Assembly: GCA_964007475.1 (NCBI GenBank) | Contig: OZ023273.1 | Span: 128,582,732-128,646,731 of the forward strand | Source: Hybos culiciformis | Taxonomy: Eukaryota > Arthropoda > Insecta > Diptera > Hybotidae | Reading direction: 5' to 3' | DNA: 64,000 bases | Shown here: positions 12,890 through 27,800 of the stretch, piece by piece | How the letters are laid out: each line of letters begins with the position of its first letter | Numbering within the stretch: position 1 is the first letter of the stretch | Made by a program: the position numbers and the translations under genes | Notes under the pieces: generated by a model | Seen by the model: only the letters and a program-made list of their open reading frames with translations | Told to the model about the DNA's origin: nothing | Databases searched by the model: none

Positions 12890-15800
12890 TTACGAAGTCT
12901 GATTATTCACATTCACATTACCACTTACTTTTAGGGTCAGTTTTGAGTAATTTTCCTGTTGATGACCTAAGAAAAGAAAGTTTAAGCATCAAAAAAATAT
13001 AATTTAAAAATTGGGAATTTCTTGTCAAAAGAGATGAAATGGTAATAAATAATAAATAATCCTTTTCAAGAAAGTAACAGTTTTTCTATGTATGAGATAA
13101 ATTCGAGTATTTTTTTTTAAATATGTTTTTCCAAATATCGGACCGTGAAATTTGTTTTTATTTGAAGTGGATATCTAGCTGATCCAACCAACAATCTATT
13201 CACTATATTTTAAAATATCTCAACAAAAATTAAATAAGAATGACAAATAATTTAGAAAAAAGAATTTTTTAAGTCATAAAATAATGCAAGACTTTCCTCA
13301 CTAATGAAGAAAATCTGGACTACTTATTTCTGTTAAAATAGTTATGAAACTTACCTCCATGATCTAATACTGACGCATTTGAGGATTCTCCATTTCGCAT
13401 TCCTACAGTGACTTCTTCGTCTATCGTAACATTTCCATTCATTGCATTTTCATTATCTGCACTGGTCTTGGTTTCAACAGGTTTTTTCCATTTAAACCTA
13501 GATGGATCATATGCTCGATAAGGCGCCGTTTTCGCATAAGGTACGGGTAATCCGTATGGTGGAACTGGAACTGGAACGGGTGCATATGGCATAGGCGGTC
13601 CATAAGGCATAGACGGCCCATAAGAATTGTAATAATTATAACTGTCCTCTGCCCTATAATATGGTGGAGAATACGGTCTATATTGTTCTCCAGTTACAAC
13701 TTTTTCATCACTTCTATATGATAAGTCCCAATCTTCTTCAGGATCCAAATGTTGATAAGATGGTCCAGAATAATATTTACTATTTGAGCTTCTAGATATT
13801 GGTGATCTATCACGACTTACACTTCTTCTAGTATATGTATTATACCTAAAGATACCATATGATCATTAGGGTGCCAATTTTTTTTTTTTTTAAAGTATCT
13901 TTTTTTTTTTTGCAAAATCTTTCCACCCTAAATTTTTTTGGGATCCTAAATGGTTTTTTATTTTGATTTGTACATTTTTAGAACAATATTTGTATTCAGA
14001 AAATATGAGGGACTAAAAAAGTTGAATGTGATGTGGTAGGTTTTATATTAAGATACGACTTAATACTTAATGTTAAAACTCGTTAGTATAATATATAATT
14101 TAATAAAAAAAGAATTATTTCATTTATTGAACTAATTTACCATTAAAAAATAATAAATTAATCCATAATGTATTTGTAATTGTATTCTTTCTAGATATAC
14201 TAGAACTAGATCATATCAAAAAATTTTTTTATTAATACATTCTTTATTAAAAAATAAAAGTCAAAAATATAACTAAAAAAGCATTGATTAAGAAACATAT
14301 AGGAATAATACCTATTTTTGTCAAAAATCATTTCACACTAATCATACCTTTCATATTTGTCACTTTTTTTGTAGCTGTCATATTTTTGATACCCATCCCG
14401 TATTTTTGGCTCCTTAGTTCTTTGATATTTTTCTTCAGTTATCTTTTGTCTTTTCGATTCTTGCCCCCTTGAACAATAAGCATTTTCAACATAATCTTCT
14501 TTGATGAAATGACTGCGGCGATGTTTTTGTTCATAATATTTTTCTCCACTAAAGCTGGGATGCTTGCTTCGATGTCGACTTCTGCTTCGACTTCTTTGTC
14601 GACTTTTACTTCGACTTCTTCGCCAATTTTCACTTCCACTTCCACTTCGGCTTTGAGGCTTATATAATTTCAAACTACCAACAGCTAGAGTAGAATGAAG
14701 TATAAAATCAACATAATTTTCACGTTCTATTGGATGACCTCTAGCTGCTTCAAATTCTAGTAAGAAATAAATTTATTTTGGAATATTAGGATCATATATT
14801 GAAAATCAATAATTTATTTAATAAATTTAAAGTGAAATCACTGGTTTAGAAATTAAATTCAATATTTATCACTTACTTTGTACCGCAAGTTTTGGGTCCA
14901 TTTTCATGGCCATGATCATATAATAACAAATCATAAATCCAGTGCGATTAACTCCATGGGTACAGTGCACTCCAATTAATTTATCTTGAAAAATAAATAG
15001 AAAATAAGTGTATTTTTTTTTTTTTTCAATCCATTAATTTAAGATAAGATTTTAAAATCAAAGGTTGTATCATTACTTCAAAAATTACTCCTTTTCTGTG
15101 TTTATTATTCTTCACGCAGATACAAATATGAATAATAAAAAGAAAATAAATTTTGACCTCATCCACCCGCTTAAAATCAAATCATCTTGATCCTACTATC
15201 TTACAGTAAATACAAGATATTATTTAACATAATGTTTTCACTCAGAAAATTATAACAATTTAATCCCCAAAAACCAAAAGTTATGCAAATTACAACCGAC
15301 ATGGTAGTCTTTAACTGACTACCTAGCTTTTTTATCTTTGGACGTTAAAGTGCAATCCGAAAGAAATATCTTTGAATTTTTGAAACAAATTTATACCTAA
15401 TTTCCGCCAATGATCTATTTCTTAGTTTATTTAGTTTTTTGATATCGAATAAAAATTTTGTCTAACTGAAGAAGCTTAAATTATATTAATTAATTGAAAC
15501 TGGATCTTGAGCTTAACATTATATTTACATAAAGTACGTACATATGTATACAAATATATATATTTCGTTAAGTAAAGAAAAAAATATTTCCCATTCTAGA
15601 AAAAAACAGTCTAGTGTAAAGCGTTTTGTGTTACGGTTTTTCAGGTGTACAAAATTATAATAATTAATTTAATAATTTCTTCTTTCAATTTGTTTACATA
15701 TTTATAAATAAACTGCAATAAAAATAAAAAAATAAAATATTTATTCACACAAATCAATGGGCATGTTTGGCGGCAAATTGGCCTCGAATTAATCAAAAAT

Positions 15801-18800
15801 ATTTTATGTACATGTATATGATTTTGATATGGTTTCGATTTTGTTTTTTTTTTCTTCTTTATATTTTTCATTACTGAAAACTATCCGGGAACGAAATGTT
15901 GTGTACAAGGCCATTCCAGAAATTTTAAGACTTAAGACAAAATTTTTAAGATTTTACATGTCGGAAAAAAAAGTTATTTCTCAAGAAACCAATTACATAA
16001 CTACCTATTTAGTATTTTTGAATTTTTTATTTATTAAGTATACATATTTGTGGTAATACTAAGTGCAATTGAAACAGAGTAATATATTCGCTAAATAAGA
16101 ATTTTTAGCTTCTAATTTACAGATTTGACAAATAGCAAGGTTTCTTAGCTTTCACTATCATTAATTTTGCACTGTAAGTTTCAAAATATACGCTTGTGAT
16201 CCAGGAAGGTTGAACCAGAATTCAACTGTTATATCTTTATCGTTCACCGGCTTCATTCTTCTCGAAAGTGATTTATTTATTTTTTTTCAAAATTTATAGT
16301 TCCTTCTTAAAACAGGTTTAGTGAGAAAGTTCTAACAAAGACGAAATATTATACAATTCCTTGTTTCTCACACATTTTCAGATTTATAAAAAAAAAAGTT
16401 AATTAAAATATACTACTACAAACATTCGTGATTTTTATATAAACGGGATCAGTTACCAATTATTTGATGAAATGAGATAGCTTACATTTGGGAAAAGGTT
16501 TGTGTGTATTTTAAAAGTGATTAACTAAAAACGAAATTATAAAACGTATACGCTCTAATATTTCCAATTTGGTCGTTTGCGGTTTTTCCATTACTGTGGA
16601 ATATACGCATCATTCTTTTTTTGTTTTTATAAACTGAATTTTGTAGGTAATTCATTAAAACACAATTTATTGATTTGCAATTTCAATTTGTACATCATCT
16701 TTTAACATAAATTTCGTATTTTCAGGAAAAACTGTTTCTGTATACATTTTGGAGAATAAAAATTTTATTTAATTGCACAGACCATATAAAAGTTATCTTC
16801 AAACAAAATGAAACTATCAAATGACAAAAAAATAATTAAATTGTCGCTAATTATGCAAAACGTATCTGAGACTTTTTCGACCAATACGAAAGACATTTGT
16901 TTGAGTGCATTAAGATTAATTTTTTTAATTGACAAAATTGTGAGTTGTTATGAAGAATATTTCATTCGAAAATGATTATAGATATATTTAAGAATAAGGC
17001 TTCACGAATATATTTAAGAATAAGGCTTCGCTCAAATTGATATAAAAGATTGTCATTTGGTTTTGTAAATAATAAAATATTTGAAAATTGTATTATTAGA
17101 CCAAAAATAATTTTGAAATATTAAAATGAAAACAATATTTTATAGTGTTTATACCTCCCGCGCACTAGCAACTGTTTAACACTTATTTTATATTTCAAAA
17201 TTCATCTTTAATTACTTTCCTAACCCCATTTGAAGTATAAAAATAATAATATTCCAAATATATATGTACATTGAAATCTTAGATTCAAATCTTACTATTT
17301 ATACGCAAAATATTAGTATTAATTACATTTTATGATTTTATATGTTATTATTATAGTAACTCGTCTTTTGTTCATACATAAGCCTATTTTAACCCACGCG
17401 TGTCTGGTCGTTACAATTTGTATAGTTGTTTCAAAACATGTTAACAAGACACATAAAAAAACTAACAGTTAAAATATTTTGAAATAAAAAAAACTTCTCT
17501 TTTGACATTTTGTTTATATATTTAGCATTTAACGTAAATTAATCTGCACTTTGTATCCTCAATAAATATCAAAAGTACTAGATTAGTAATAATAATATCA
17601 ATAAATTCCTGCTGGTATTACACAGATCACAGCAAAGTTTCTGAACTTATATAATACATATTATCGTGATATGAATCTGTACGAAAGTATAAGATTGGAA
17701 CTTTTATTTAACGTTCAATTAATTTAACGGAATGTGATGTGAGTAATCTACAAAAATGTTCAGCATAATTCATATTATGTTCATTAATACACATGTTGTA
17801 TATTATTTCTCTAAGTAAATTTGCATAATCAAATTTAAGATATAATTTTAAAAAGTAGAAAATTTTATAAAAAAATTTTAAAAATTTCAAATAAAACAAT
17901 ATGACCTGAACTGACAATATGACCTCTTTATGACCTGAATTAATAAATTTGTAGGAATTAATAAATAAGTAGATACATAATACAAAAAAAAAGTAATTAT
18001 TATGTTACCCTGAATTTTTGTTCGAAAAAGATAAGAAACGCAAAATGGAAAACGAATAAATATAAACTGCAACAAAATCTATCACATTAATATTTTTATG
18101 AATACGAATATTTTCCATAACTCAGCCCCATAAACATTTATAGGCAAATTTATGTCTTCAGTAATGCTTGCCTTCATATATATATATTCTAAAAATTCTG
18201 AAATTTCACTGAAATTATATTTTAGTAATTCAGGTACATAGACATAGAGAAATTATGTATAACATGTGTTTTAATGGACATAATATGAATTATATTGAAT
18301 AGTATGTGAATTTTTTTTTGTTGAAATTAATTTTAATTTTTTTTCTTTTAATCCTTATTTTTGATTTATCACGATCTGTTGTTGACTTTTCAGTCAAAAT
18401 ATGAACTATATCAAAGTCTTTTTATTCCATATATAATTTACAATAGGACTTCTTCGTTATTAAAAAATGCTAAAATACTTTAATCTGTGCCGATCTACAT
18501 TTAATTCGTGGCGTGGGCTTATTTGTATTAAAACATAATTTCTTTCAAGTTATTTTTTTTTTATTTACCACACAAAATACCTAGCTTCTTTCTTGTTTAT
18601 ATAGATTTTTATCCCATCATCTATATAAGCATCGTACATATTATATAATTGAATTAAAAGTATAAATACATAGTGGCGTTTAGTTTTTAACTTCAACACA
18701 TTTGAAAAATTTCTATGATCAGCAGAAATTTGTTATGATGATGAATTTATTTTTCTTTTCTTTTTTATTGATGTTTAAGTAATATAAAATTTGTGTATGT

Positions 18801-21800
18801 ATACAGAATAACCTTCTTGTTGAAATATTGAAATATTTGTAATTTAGAATATTTTGAAACAGAAACGAAATGAAATTAATTTCTTATTTTTATATGAGCC
18901 ATTCACTAACATCTTAATATTCCATTGTTCAGTAACGCAACTTGCTATTTATTATGTTTGTATTGCAGGAACGTGCAAAAGAATCGACAGAGTTGTCCAC
19001 GATTCGACCCCCTAATAAGTCAATATAAATATTTATACGCATAACTTAACTGACATTTTTGATTTATTCTTAGAAAAGCGTTCCTAATTTTTTGTTCAAC
19101 CCATCCAAAAATAAAAAAAAAATAAAATTCACTATCGAACAGAAAATATCATTGAAGGCCAATTATTAATTTCAGCCAATTAATCAATAGAAAACTGAAA
19201 AAAAGTGGAGTTTCTTTCAACCATTTCCTTTAATCATTAGAATATCTTTTATAGTGAAATGTTCGGAACAACAGTTACAAACAAAAACATTGATCTTAAA
19301 AAAAGGAAAGACAAAATCCAAAATATATGTACATGTGCACTGAACGAAAATTAAACATAAAATAAAATCAATAAAAGCAAGTGCAACATATTTAATCCAC
19401 TTAACAAATTTTAAAAATATACTGTGAGACTTTTTTCCAAAATCTCATTTAAAATTGAAAATATAAAGATTAATATACATATAGTACAAGGTAAGTATTA
19501 GACTGGTTCATATTTTTATGAAAATAGTTCAAATGGTCGTAATCAATGTGCTCAAGCATTTTTTCGTAGACATTAAATTAAAAGAAAATTTATGAGATTG
19601 TTAACTCAAAGTTTATGTTTTTTAGTGTGATTCTTTTGTGATTTTTTATCTAATATATAAAATTTCCATGTCACAATGTTAGTTACCGTACTCCTCCGAA
19701 ACGGCTTTACCGATTTTTACCAAATTTTATATGCGTATTCAGTAGGTCTGAGAATCGGCTACTATCTATTTCCCATACCCCAAAATTTCGTCCGATTTCA
19801 AAAAAAGAGGAAGTGATTACACACAAATTCCGCAACAAAAAATTTGTTGGCTTCCTACCCAGGAACCTCCTATCCAGGGACTTCCCATTGGGGCGGATTT
19901 TAAAATAAAAAGAAGAACTGATTACAAACAAATTCTGTAACAAAAATTTGCTGACCTCTTACGCAGGGACCTCCTACCCAAAGACCGCCCCTGGGGGCGG
20001 TTTTCAAAAGTTCGTCCGATTTCATTCAAATTTGGTATGTAAAAAGAGGAGCTGATTACACACAAATTTCGTAACAAAAATTTGTTGACCTCCCTCGGAA
20101 CGGACTTCAAAAGTTCGTCCGATTTCATTCAAATTTGGCATGTAAAAAGAGGAAATAATTACACACAAATTTCGTAACAAAAAATTTATTGACCTCCTAC
20201 CCTAGGGGAGGATTTCAAAAGTTTGTCCGATTTCATTTAAATTTGGTACATAAAAAAAAATTTGGCCCCCTCTTCGAATATATAGAAATCAATTTCTTTA
20301 TTACTAATAACTACAAAATATTAAAAACTAAACCACTCAACCAATCGTTTCGAAATTTACACCGTCTCTTTGTCTCGGGATTGTTATAGGCTATTTTAAA
20401 TTTGAATGGCACCCTACCCAGAAATCCCTCTGCAAAAGTTCTTCCGATTTCATTCAAATTTGATTCATAAAAAGAGGAAATAGATAAAAACACAAATTTG
20501 ATTTGGTTTGGAAACCTGTTTAAGGGAAGGATATCATTCGATTTCATACAATTTAAGTGTTGAATAAGTAGAAATGATAAATATTAATTCTTAGATATTT
20601 TCCCAAATTTATAAAATAACTAGCTCTTATAATTGTTCATCAATCTGACAACAAAAATTTCACTTAAAACGTGTGTTCCACAACAACGTGTGTGCGGGTA
20701 CAGCTAGTTATATATATTTTTAAGTTGCAACTACATGTGCATCATTAGTACTTTTTTTTTGCACCAAATTCAAATTTAGACTTTTTTTTTTTGGAAGTTG
20801 ATAAATATGATATGCATAATCAAAAAATATGAAACCTACCATTTACTTAGCCAGCCTTTATTAAAGATTTATTCCAAAGTTTTTGAACAAATTTCAAAAA
20901 CAGAAAAAATATTCAGAAAAAAAAAAGTTTGAGAAAACATTAAATTTTGCTTAAACATCAAAAACAAAAAAAAAAATTCGAGTTAGCGACCCCAAAAAAT
21001 TTTTTTTTATTTCGTTATGGGTCAAATTTATTAAATTGAAGAGCTCCACGAAAAAAACCTTGGGCACCTTAACTTGACCATCTCGGCCCTTTAAACCACT
21101 CTATGATATGCATATTTAGAAGAAGTAAACTATCAACATAACGGAGTTTGTAAATTTAAATTCTTGTTTATTTATTATTGGTCTAACGACAATTGAATCA
21201 TTTACTTAGCAAAGAAAAGCAAAGAAAAATTTTAATAATAGAAAAATGTATAGTAAAAATAAATTGTAAACTTTTTAAAACTTCAAGATATTTATTTTTT
21301 TTTTAACTTTTTTATTTATATGTAAATTAGTATGATAAAGATCATTTTGATGTTTTTAAAATTATTGAAAATAATATTGTTTAAATCTGAATGTACATAT
21401 ATATAATTTGTATTACAAATTTTTTACTACAATGATGCTACACTTTGTGTTAAACAATTAGATTCTGATTGTACGGAAAACAATAATCTGATTGTACGGA
21501 AAAAAATAAAATTGATAATCTTTTGGAATAACATCAAAACTTTTGTGTAAACTTCTTCAGGGAACAAAAAGAAAACATGATTCACTTAAAAATAGAAATT
21601 CCGGTATAAACAAAATATTTAAGAAAGGCGCTTAATTTTTTCGAAATGTTTTTTTTAAAACTTTTCATATTATTATTTTTTTGTTTCAATAAGATTTTGT
21701 TTCAAATTGCATTTTGAAAAATTTAGTAAATTAAAAAAATTAAGAAAGTCTATAAGTCTGTAAGCTTTCTTATGTACATTTATACCAAAAAATAAATCTA

Positions 21801-24800
21801 ACAAGTTAATATTTAAGACTATAAGCAAATTAAACTAATGTTGGTTATTTATTTTATATTCTAATTATATATAAGAATTGTACATTCATTAATTCTGACA
21901 TTATTCTCCACCTGATTAAGAACCAAGTGGTAGCTTCAACAGAGTTATAAAGATGAATTGAATTTTATCGATCGCCTTCATATTATTAATTACCTTGGAT
22001 GGAAATGTAGCAAATTTATAACTCATGAAAGTACAGATACCTTAATTATTTGTTGATTATTTATGTCCTCCATATCTTTAAGTTACATACGTGTATGAAA
22101 TCGTAATAGTCAAACGTATTTATATTTCGTTTCCTTGGAATAATTCCAGAATAAATTAAAATAACAATACAAATAATTAAAAAAAAAAAAAAACACAAAA
22201 ATTTATTTTGAAAACAAAACCCTTGTAACAAAACAGACTTAGAAAGTATTAATTTGTTATAATTTTCATAATTTTGTAAAATATTTACAACACACAATTT
22301 TTGACAAGATCGTGATATCGTGTCGCACATGTTTATGATTATTACAACTTCTATTATTTTCAACTTGTAAATTTTTTTGTCAAATATGGCTAAGTTAGTA
22401 AGTTACAAACATTTGTTGTAAAACTTTAGTTGTAATGTTGTAAATTAGAGTGCTTGTTAAAGAGGAAATAATTTATTAACATATTTTTAAATATGTTGAC
22501 CTAATTCTTTTTTTTGGCATTAATAATCTAGAATAATTTGATAAGCGTGAGAATTTTTTTTCATTTTTTTTTTTAGAAAGATTCGGATAACTATTTCAAA
22601 GAATTTATAAATGATCACAGGGCACCAAAATGTAAGAACTTTCATCAAACATTTCTAGTCATTTAAATTTCCATTTTATAATCCAAAATTTTAGTCATTT
22701 AAAATGTATGTATTTACAAACTGAAGCTTGCCAAAAATGTTTGTTGCCTTTTGTAAGCATATTTGCTTATACAATAATGTTTCAACTATCAACAGATGAG
22801 CAAGTGTGACATTTAATCAAATAAACTAAGATGAAAAATTAATGAATTAAAAATATTACTTACCATTATTTTTATTTTCCCTCATAAATGAATCGACAAT
22901 TCCACGAAATCTGAAAATAAATAAATAAATAAATATAAAATTAAATCCTTGTTTACTTCATTTCTTATTATTAAATTTATTATGTATTATAATTATTTTT
23001 AGTATTATTACTATTAGAATTATTATTAAAATAATCATTGTTTGTGTAATTATAATTACTCGTAGTTGTCGCTTTTTGAATATTCGCTCGAACAAAAGAA
23101 AAATACATTTTTCATAGTTAATTTTCTTCATCAGTTAAAAACTTGAATCTGTCAAATTTATTTATTTTATTTATTATATATCCTTTAATTTACAATTTTC
23201 CACATAATGCCATTTTAATAACTTTTAACTTTATATTTAAATACAATCAGCTAAATCAGCTGGTATAAGTATTATTTTTTATTTTTCTCGTCAAAACTAT
23301 TCAATTGAAAATTTGAAAAAAATTAATAAATTATAAAAAAAAAAAAAATTTTATAAGGAAGTTAGTTACATTAAAAATTAAATTAAAAAGTACTTATTAT
23401 TAAAGTTGTGTATCACGTTGTAATTATTTTTATTTATTTCTAATATATTTCTTTAATTTAAAAACAAATTTGTTAAGTGGTTTGCAATCTTTAATTGGTT
23501 TGGGCAGCGAGTTGTAGGCTTTAATCGCTGAATATTTTAGACCGTTTGTTTTTGTAGCCGTTCTAGCACCAGTTAAGTGTATATTATTTCTAACCCTAGT
23601 ATTATGATGGTGTATTTCGTTAGAGCGAGGCATTTTGAAGTTATTTTTTGATATGTTGTTAACTATACGATGAATGAATTTAGATTGTTCAATACTAATT
23701 ATTTCGTCTAGGTTAAATTTCTTTAGTTTATTATATATAAGGCTTGTGGACGTCAATCTGTTCAAGTTAAAGAGAGTTTTCAGAATTTTGTTCATTAATA
23801 CTTTAATACGATTTTTTTGATTAGCAGCACATCCACCCCATGCGACAATGTTATAGTTAATGTGGCTCATTATATGACCATGAAAAATGAGATTCGCTAC
23901 TTTGTTACTGAAATCAACACCAGTTCTTCTCAAAGCCCCAATTATTGCAGCGATTTTTTTAGCTAGGTTATCGATATGTTGACTCCAGCTCATAAATTAA
24001 GTTTCGTAATGAGGAAAGATTTGGTTCGAAGAAGCAAATACATATTAAAAATATTTATACCGTTTGATTTTTTTACTATTTTTTTAATTTAATGTAGAAA
24101 TAAATAAAAACTTCTATTTCAATAAATATTTGTTTTATTGCTTCAGAAAATTTTGAATAAAAACAACCATGTCTTCATCTTCAACCTTTCCAAACAGTTT
24201 CTAAATATATTAACTTCAAGTTCACAATGTAACATGGTCGATTCAGCCTTAAATTTAACTTTTTCAGATAACAAAAAATAAGTAAATAACTAATGAAATA
24301 CTGATTAAATTATTAATGTAAAAAAAGGACCACAATTGAAAGCATAATATTGTAGACAAAATAATTTTACCCTATTAATTTTCCAATGCACAAGCGACTT
24401 CTCCCAGACTATAATTTTTATTCAACTCAATAAATAATTTATTGCCACAAAAAGAATGTTAACTTATTCAATTCGTTGTTAGCACTAAAATATCAAGTTT
24501 TTTTTATTAACATAAATCTTATCAATTCAAATAAAAAAAATATTAATTTAATGAAGACATTAAATAGTGCCCTTGCTGGCATTAAGATATAATTTTTTTA
24601 ATTTTATTTAAGTTTTTTTTTTTTTATATAAAATGTATTTTGCATAAAAATATCACCACTAAATCCATTCTTTAAAAAATTTACAGTATTTAAAAATATT
24701 TATGATATTCAATATCATAATTCTAATAAAATGTCAGTACTTAAAAATTCACTGAGAAGAACATTAAAGTTGACATTATTGACAAGAAATAAGGAATTTT

Positions 24801-27800
24801 AATTCCTACAACTTTGTTGAAGAACATTTTAATAAGTTAAAAGAAAATTTTGGATTATCTTTTTTTATTCTTGTGATAAGTATGAATTTGAAGTGAAATA
24901 AAACTTTATCATCAGCTAATTAAACCCAAATTATTACAAACAATAATCAACTTATATTTAAATTTATTTTACTTTGTGAATTTGTTTTAGCACCTAATTC
25001 TTATAGAAGTAACGGGTTGTTTCTTGGTAAAAAAATAATTCACAAATTTTAAAAACCATTAAAAATTGGATGAACATAAATGATTTACAATTTCATGATT
25101 AAAGTCCATTTAAATCACATTATTTAAAGAAAAAAATAAGAGTCATTTTATCCGATTTAAGAAGAAAAAAAAAACTTAATAATCGTATTGAACGTAATCA
25201 ATATTTAATGGATTCACGCGCATTACACTCATATCGATGTTACTTTTCGACATAAACAAAATGAAAAATAAAAATTACAATAATTATTTATTACAACAAA
25301 TTTAATTTTTATTACATACAGTTAATAATATAAAAATAAAATAATAATGAAAGTGAATTTTATAATTGAAATAAAGGTATGCAGAATAAGTTTGCACTTA
25401 AAAAATAAATTATAGACCAATATTGAGTATGTAGATTGTACAATGTAAAGGTATATTAAAATTTAAAAACATATATTATTTATGGAACCAAAATTTTATA
25501 AAAATTATTGGTTTGGTTTACATACATTTATTTGCACATCATAAAAAATATAATGTGTATTCAAATAATTTATTATAAATCAATCAAGTCTAACAAAATA
25601 ATGAAATTAATTTTGAAAGGCTAATCAGCATAATGAAAAAAAATTGTCAAATTGTTATTTTATGAAGTTAGGGTGAAAATAAAATAAAAATTATAAAAAA
25701 CATTTCCTTAACAATGTTTTGTATCTTGAAAAGTAAGTAAAATCAGTTTTGAAAATCTAAATATTGTAAATATTTAATACCGTTGAAAAATAAATAGAAA
25801 TTATATTTTACAGGTACATATATTATATATTGGATAATTTCTGGAATAAATAAAAAGTATTAAATTGATGAACAAAAATAAAGTAATATTATATAAATTT
25901 GGTGGAAAACTAACTAATGGCTTTTCGTTTTCATGACAGTTTCACATACCATTTCTATACGTTTTATATTATAAGTATTTACAGATACCGTATGTTTATC
26001 TAAAATTATTATTTTTTAAATATAATACTTCTGTTCAGTAGTGAACTTATTAAGTTATTGACTTTATTAAATTAAAGTTAATTATTTCGAAAGCATAAAT
26101 GTTATAAAGAAATTATAACGAAACTGTATCGGTTTAAGAAAAAAAATTTTAGGCGAATTTATTTCCTAGTTTAGTTACATATAGAAATTACTTGAAGCGA
26201 TATCCAATAATTCTAAGTCCTTATGGATATCGGTTAAAACTTAAGTTAAACATTTTGCAAGTGGAAAAACTAAAAACAAAATATATATGAAATATTGTAT
26301 ATAATGCATGAAAAAAAAAACTAATGTAAAATTTATTTAACAAGTACCTATGTGATTTACAAATGTTTTATTTTTATTTAATACAATTTTTGGAGCAAAC
26401 AAATATTTGAATATCAAAAAGCAAACTTAAGGTGTTTTTTTTATTATATGTATTTCTTTTAAAGAAAGCACTTTCAAGTACAATGGTTACACAAATCATA
26501 TGGCTACAAAACAATAATAAAGTTTCAAAAAATTTCCGAGAATTTTCAAATTTTTGTTTGTTGTTTTGTTTATTATTTGTTTAAGTTATTTCTCGATTGA
26601 TTGTCAAACGATTTTCAAAAGGTATAATTTTTCTCATTATAAATTTTATTCTTTTTTTTATTATTTATATTTATACAAGAGAAAGGGATAAAAATTATAA
26701 TAATTTAATGCATTTTTGGAATCGTTAATCGTGATAACTTTTATTTGGAAATTTAAATGCGGGTTCTTCTTATCAAAAACTTATCAATTTTTTTTATCCT
26801 ATAGAAACTTATTACATACACCATTACGAGTTATCATATTGAATAAGACAATTTTCGACTGAAAAGTAAATGAACAAATCAAATATTATCCACTTACGAA
26901 TTTGTTAGAATGAAACAAATAAGATTTAGATTTAATAAATTTAAAATAACGAATTCTATTCTAAAAATGAACGCAATGTAACAAAATAACTATAAAATTA
27001 AATTTTATATTGATTTTATTTGTTGATAATTTTTATTTATTTCGAATACTAGAAAATTTTGAGACAAATTAATGGCCAGATCACTGTGTTTTTATAAATC
27101 TGTGAATCATGAAAACAAGGCATTGAAAAATTTAGAAATAGAACTTGAAAAAAAAATATCAATTAATCGGAATATGAGAGAAAATATTGCGTAAATTTTT
27201 TAAAATATTCGTGTTTTAGTAAATATATCTAAAGTGTAAATTTATCTAAATTGATATCTCTGTAACCCAAAGGACCCAACTAACTTAAAAAGATCAATTA
27301 TTATTATGTTTAATTGAAGAAAAAACAAATTCTTTTCAATCAAAAATTATTTTCATGTTGTAACATATTAAAAGTGAATTTTAACATATTTTATAAATTG
27401 GGAAATATATTTACACCTTTTTTTTATTTCGAAACATATCGATTCACCTGTTGAAGTGGGAGTTGATAGATTTTAGAAAACAAGTCATATTAGAAAGACA
27501 TTAATTAAAAAAAAATTCAAAATAGATTTATCTTTCCAACACAATGAAATAAAATATACAACTTTATATTCTTATAAGAACAAAAAAAAAGTTAAAAATC
27601 TTACCTATCACGAACTTCGGATTCAGGAACAGCATGACCAGGTACCATTAATTTAACATGATTAACTCCATTTCTAATGAAGCTCTGAAATAAAAGAGAA
27701 CATTTAGCTGTTATTAATTCACAATTTCTTTTATAACTGAGTATGTTTTTTTACTACCAAATTTGGAAAAATTGAAACTTTATGTTAAATAATTTTTAGA

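Larger units (their letters stand above)
14985..22863 (-). other. DUSP11-like intron 5, carries a Helitron
   Basis: This 7.9-kb intron separates the exon ending in NKNN from the exon with the HCTHGVNRTG loop. Apart from the Helitron at 19649-20707 it holds a 26-bp tandem duplication (16982-17029) and poly-A/T tracts. Around 20990-21110 there is a slightly GC-richer patch (GACCATCTCGGCCC) that may be a decayed mobile element, but I could find no ends for it. No coding exon is visible on either strand. Confidence 0.6.

Noticed and set aside
13439..13621. Overlapping open frames at 13439-13621 and 14439-14645 (minus) and 14284-14472 (plus)
   Set aside because: They are alternate-frame shadows of the repetitive RS-rich and Pro/Tyr-rich exons of the DUSP11-like gene.
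19707..20547. Several 60-78 codon frames with repeated NLCVISSSF segments
   Set aside because: They arise from the Helitron's internal tandem array and do not form a protein family I can recognise.
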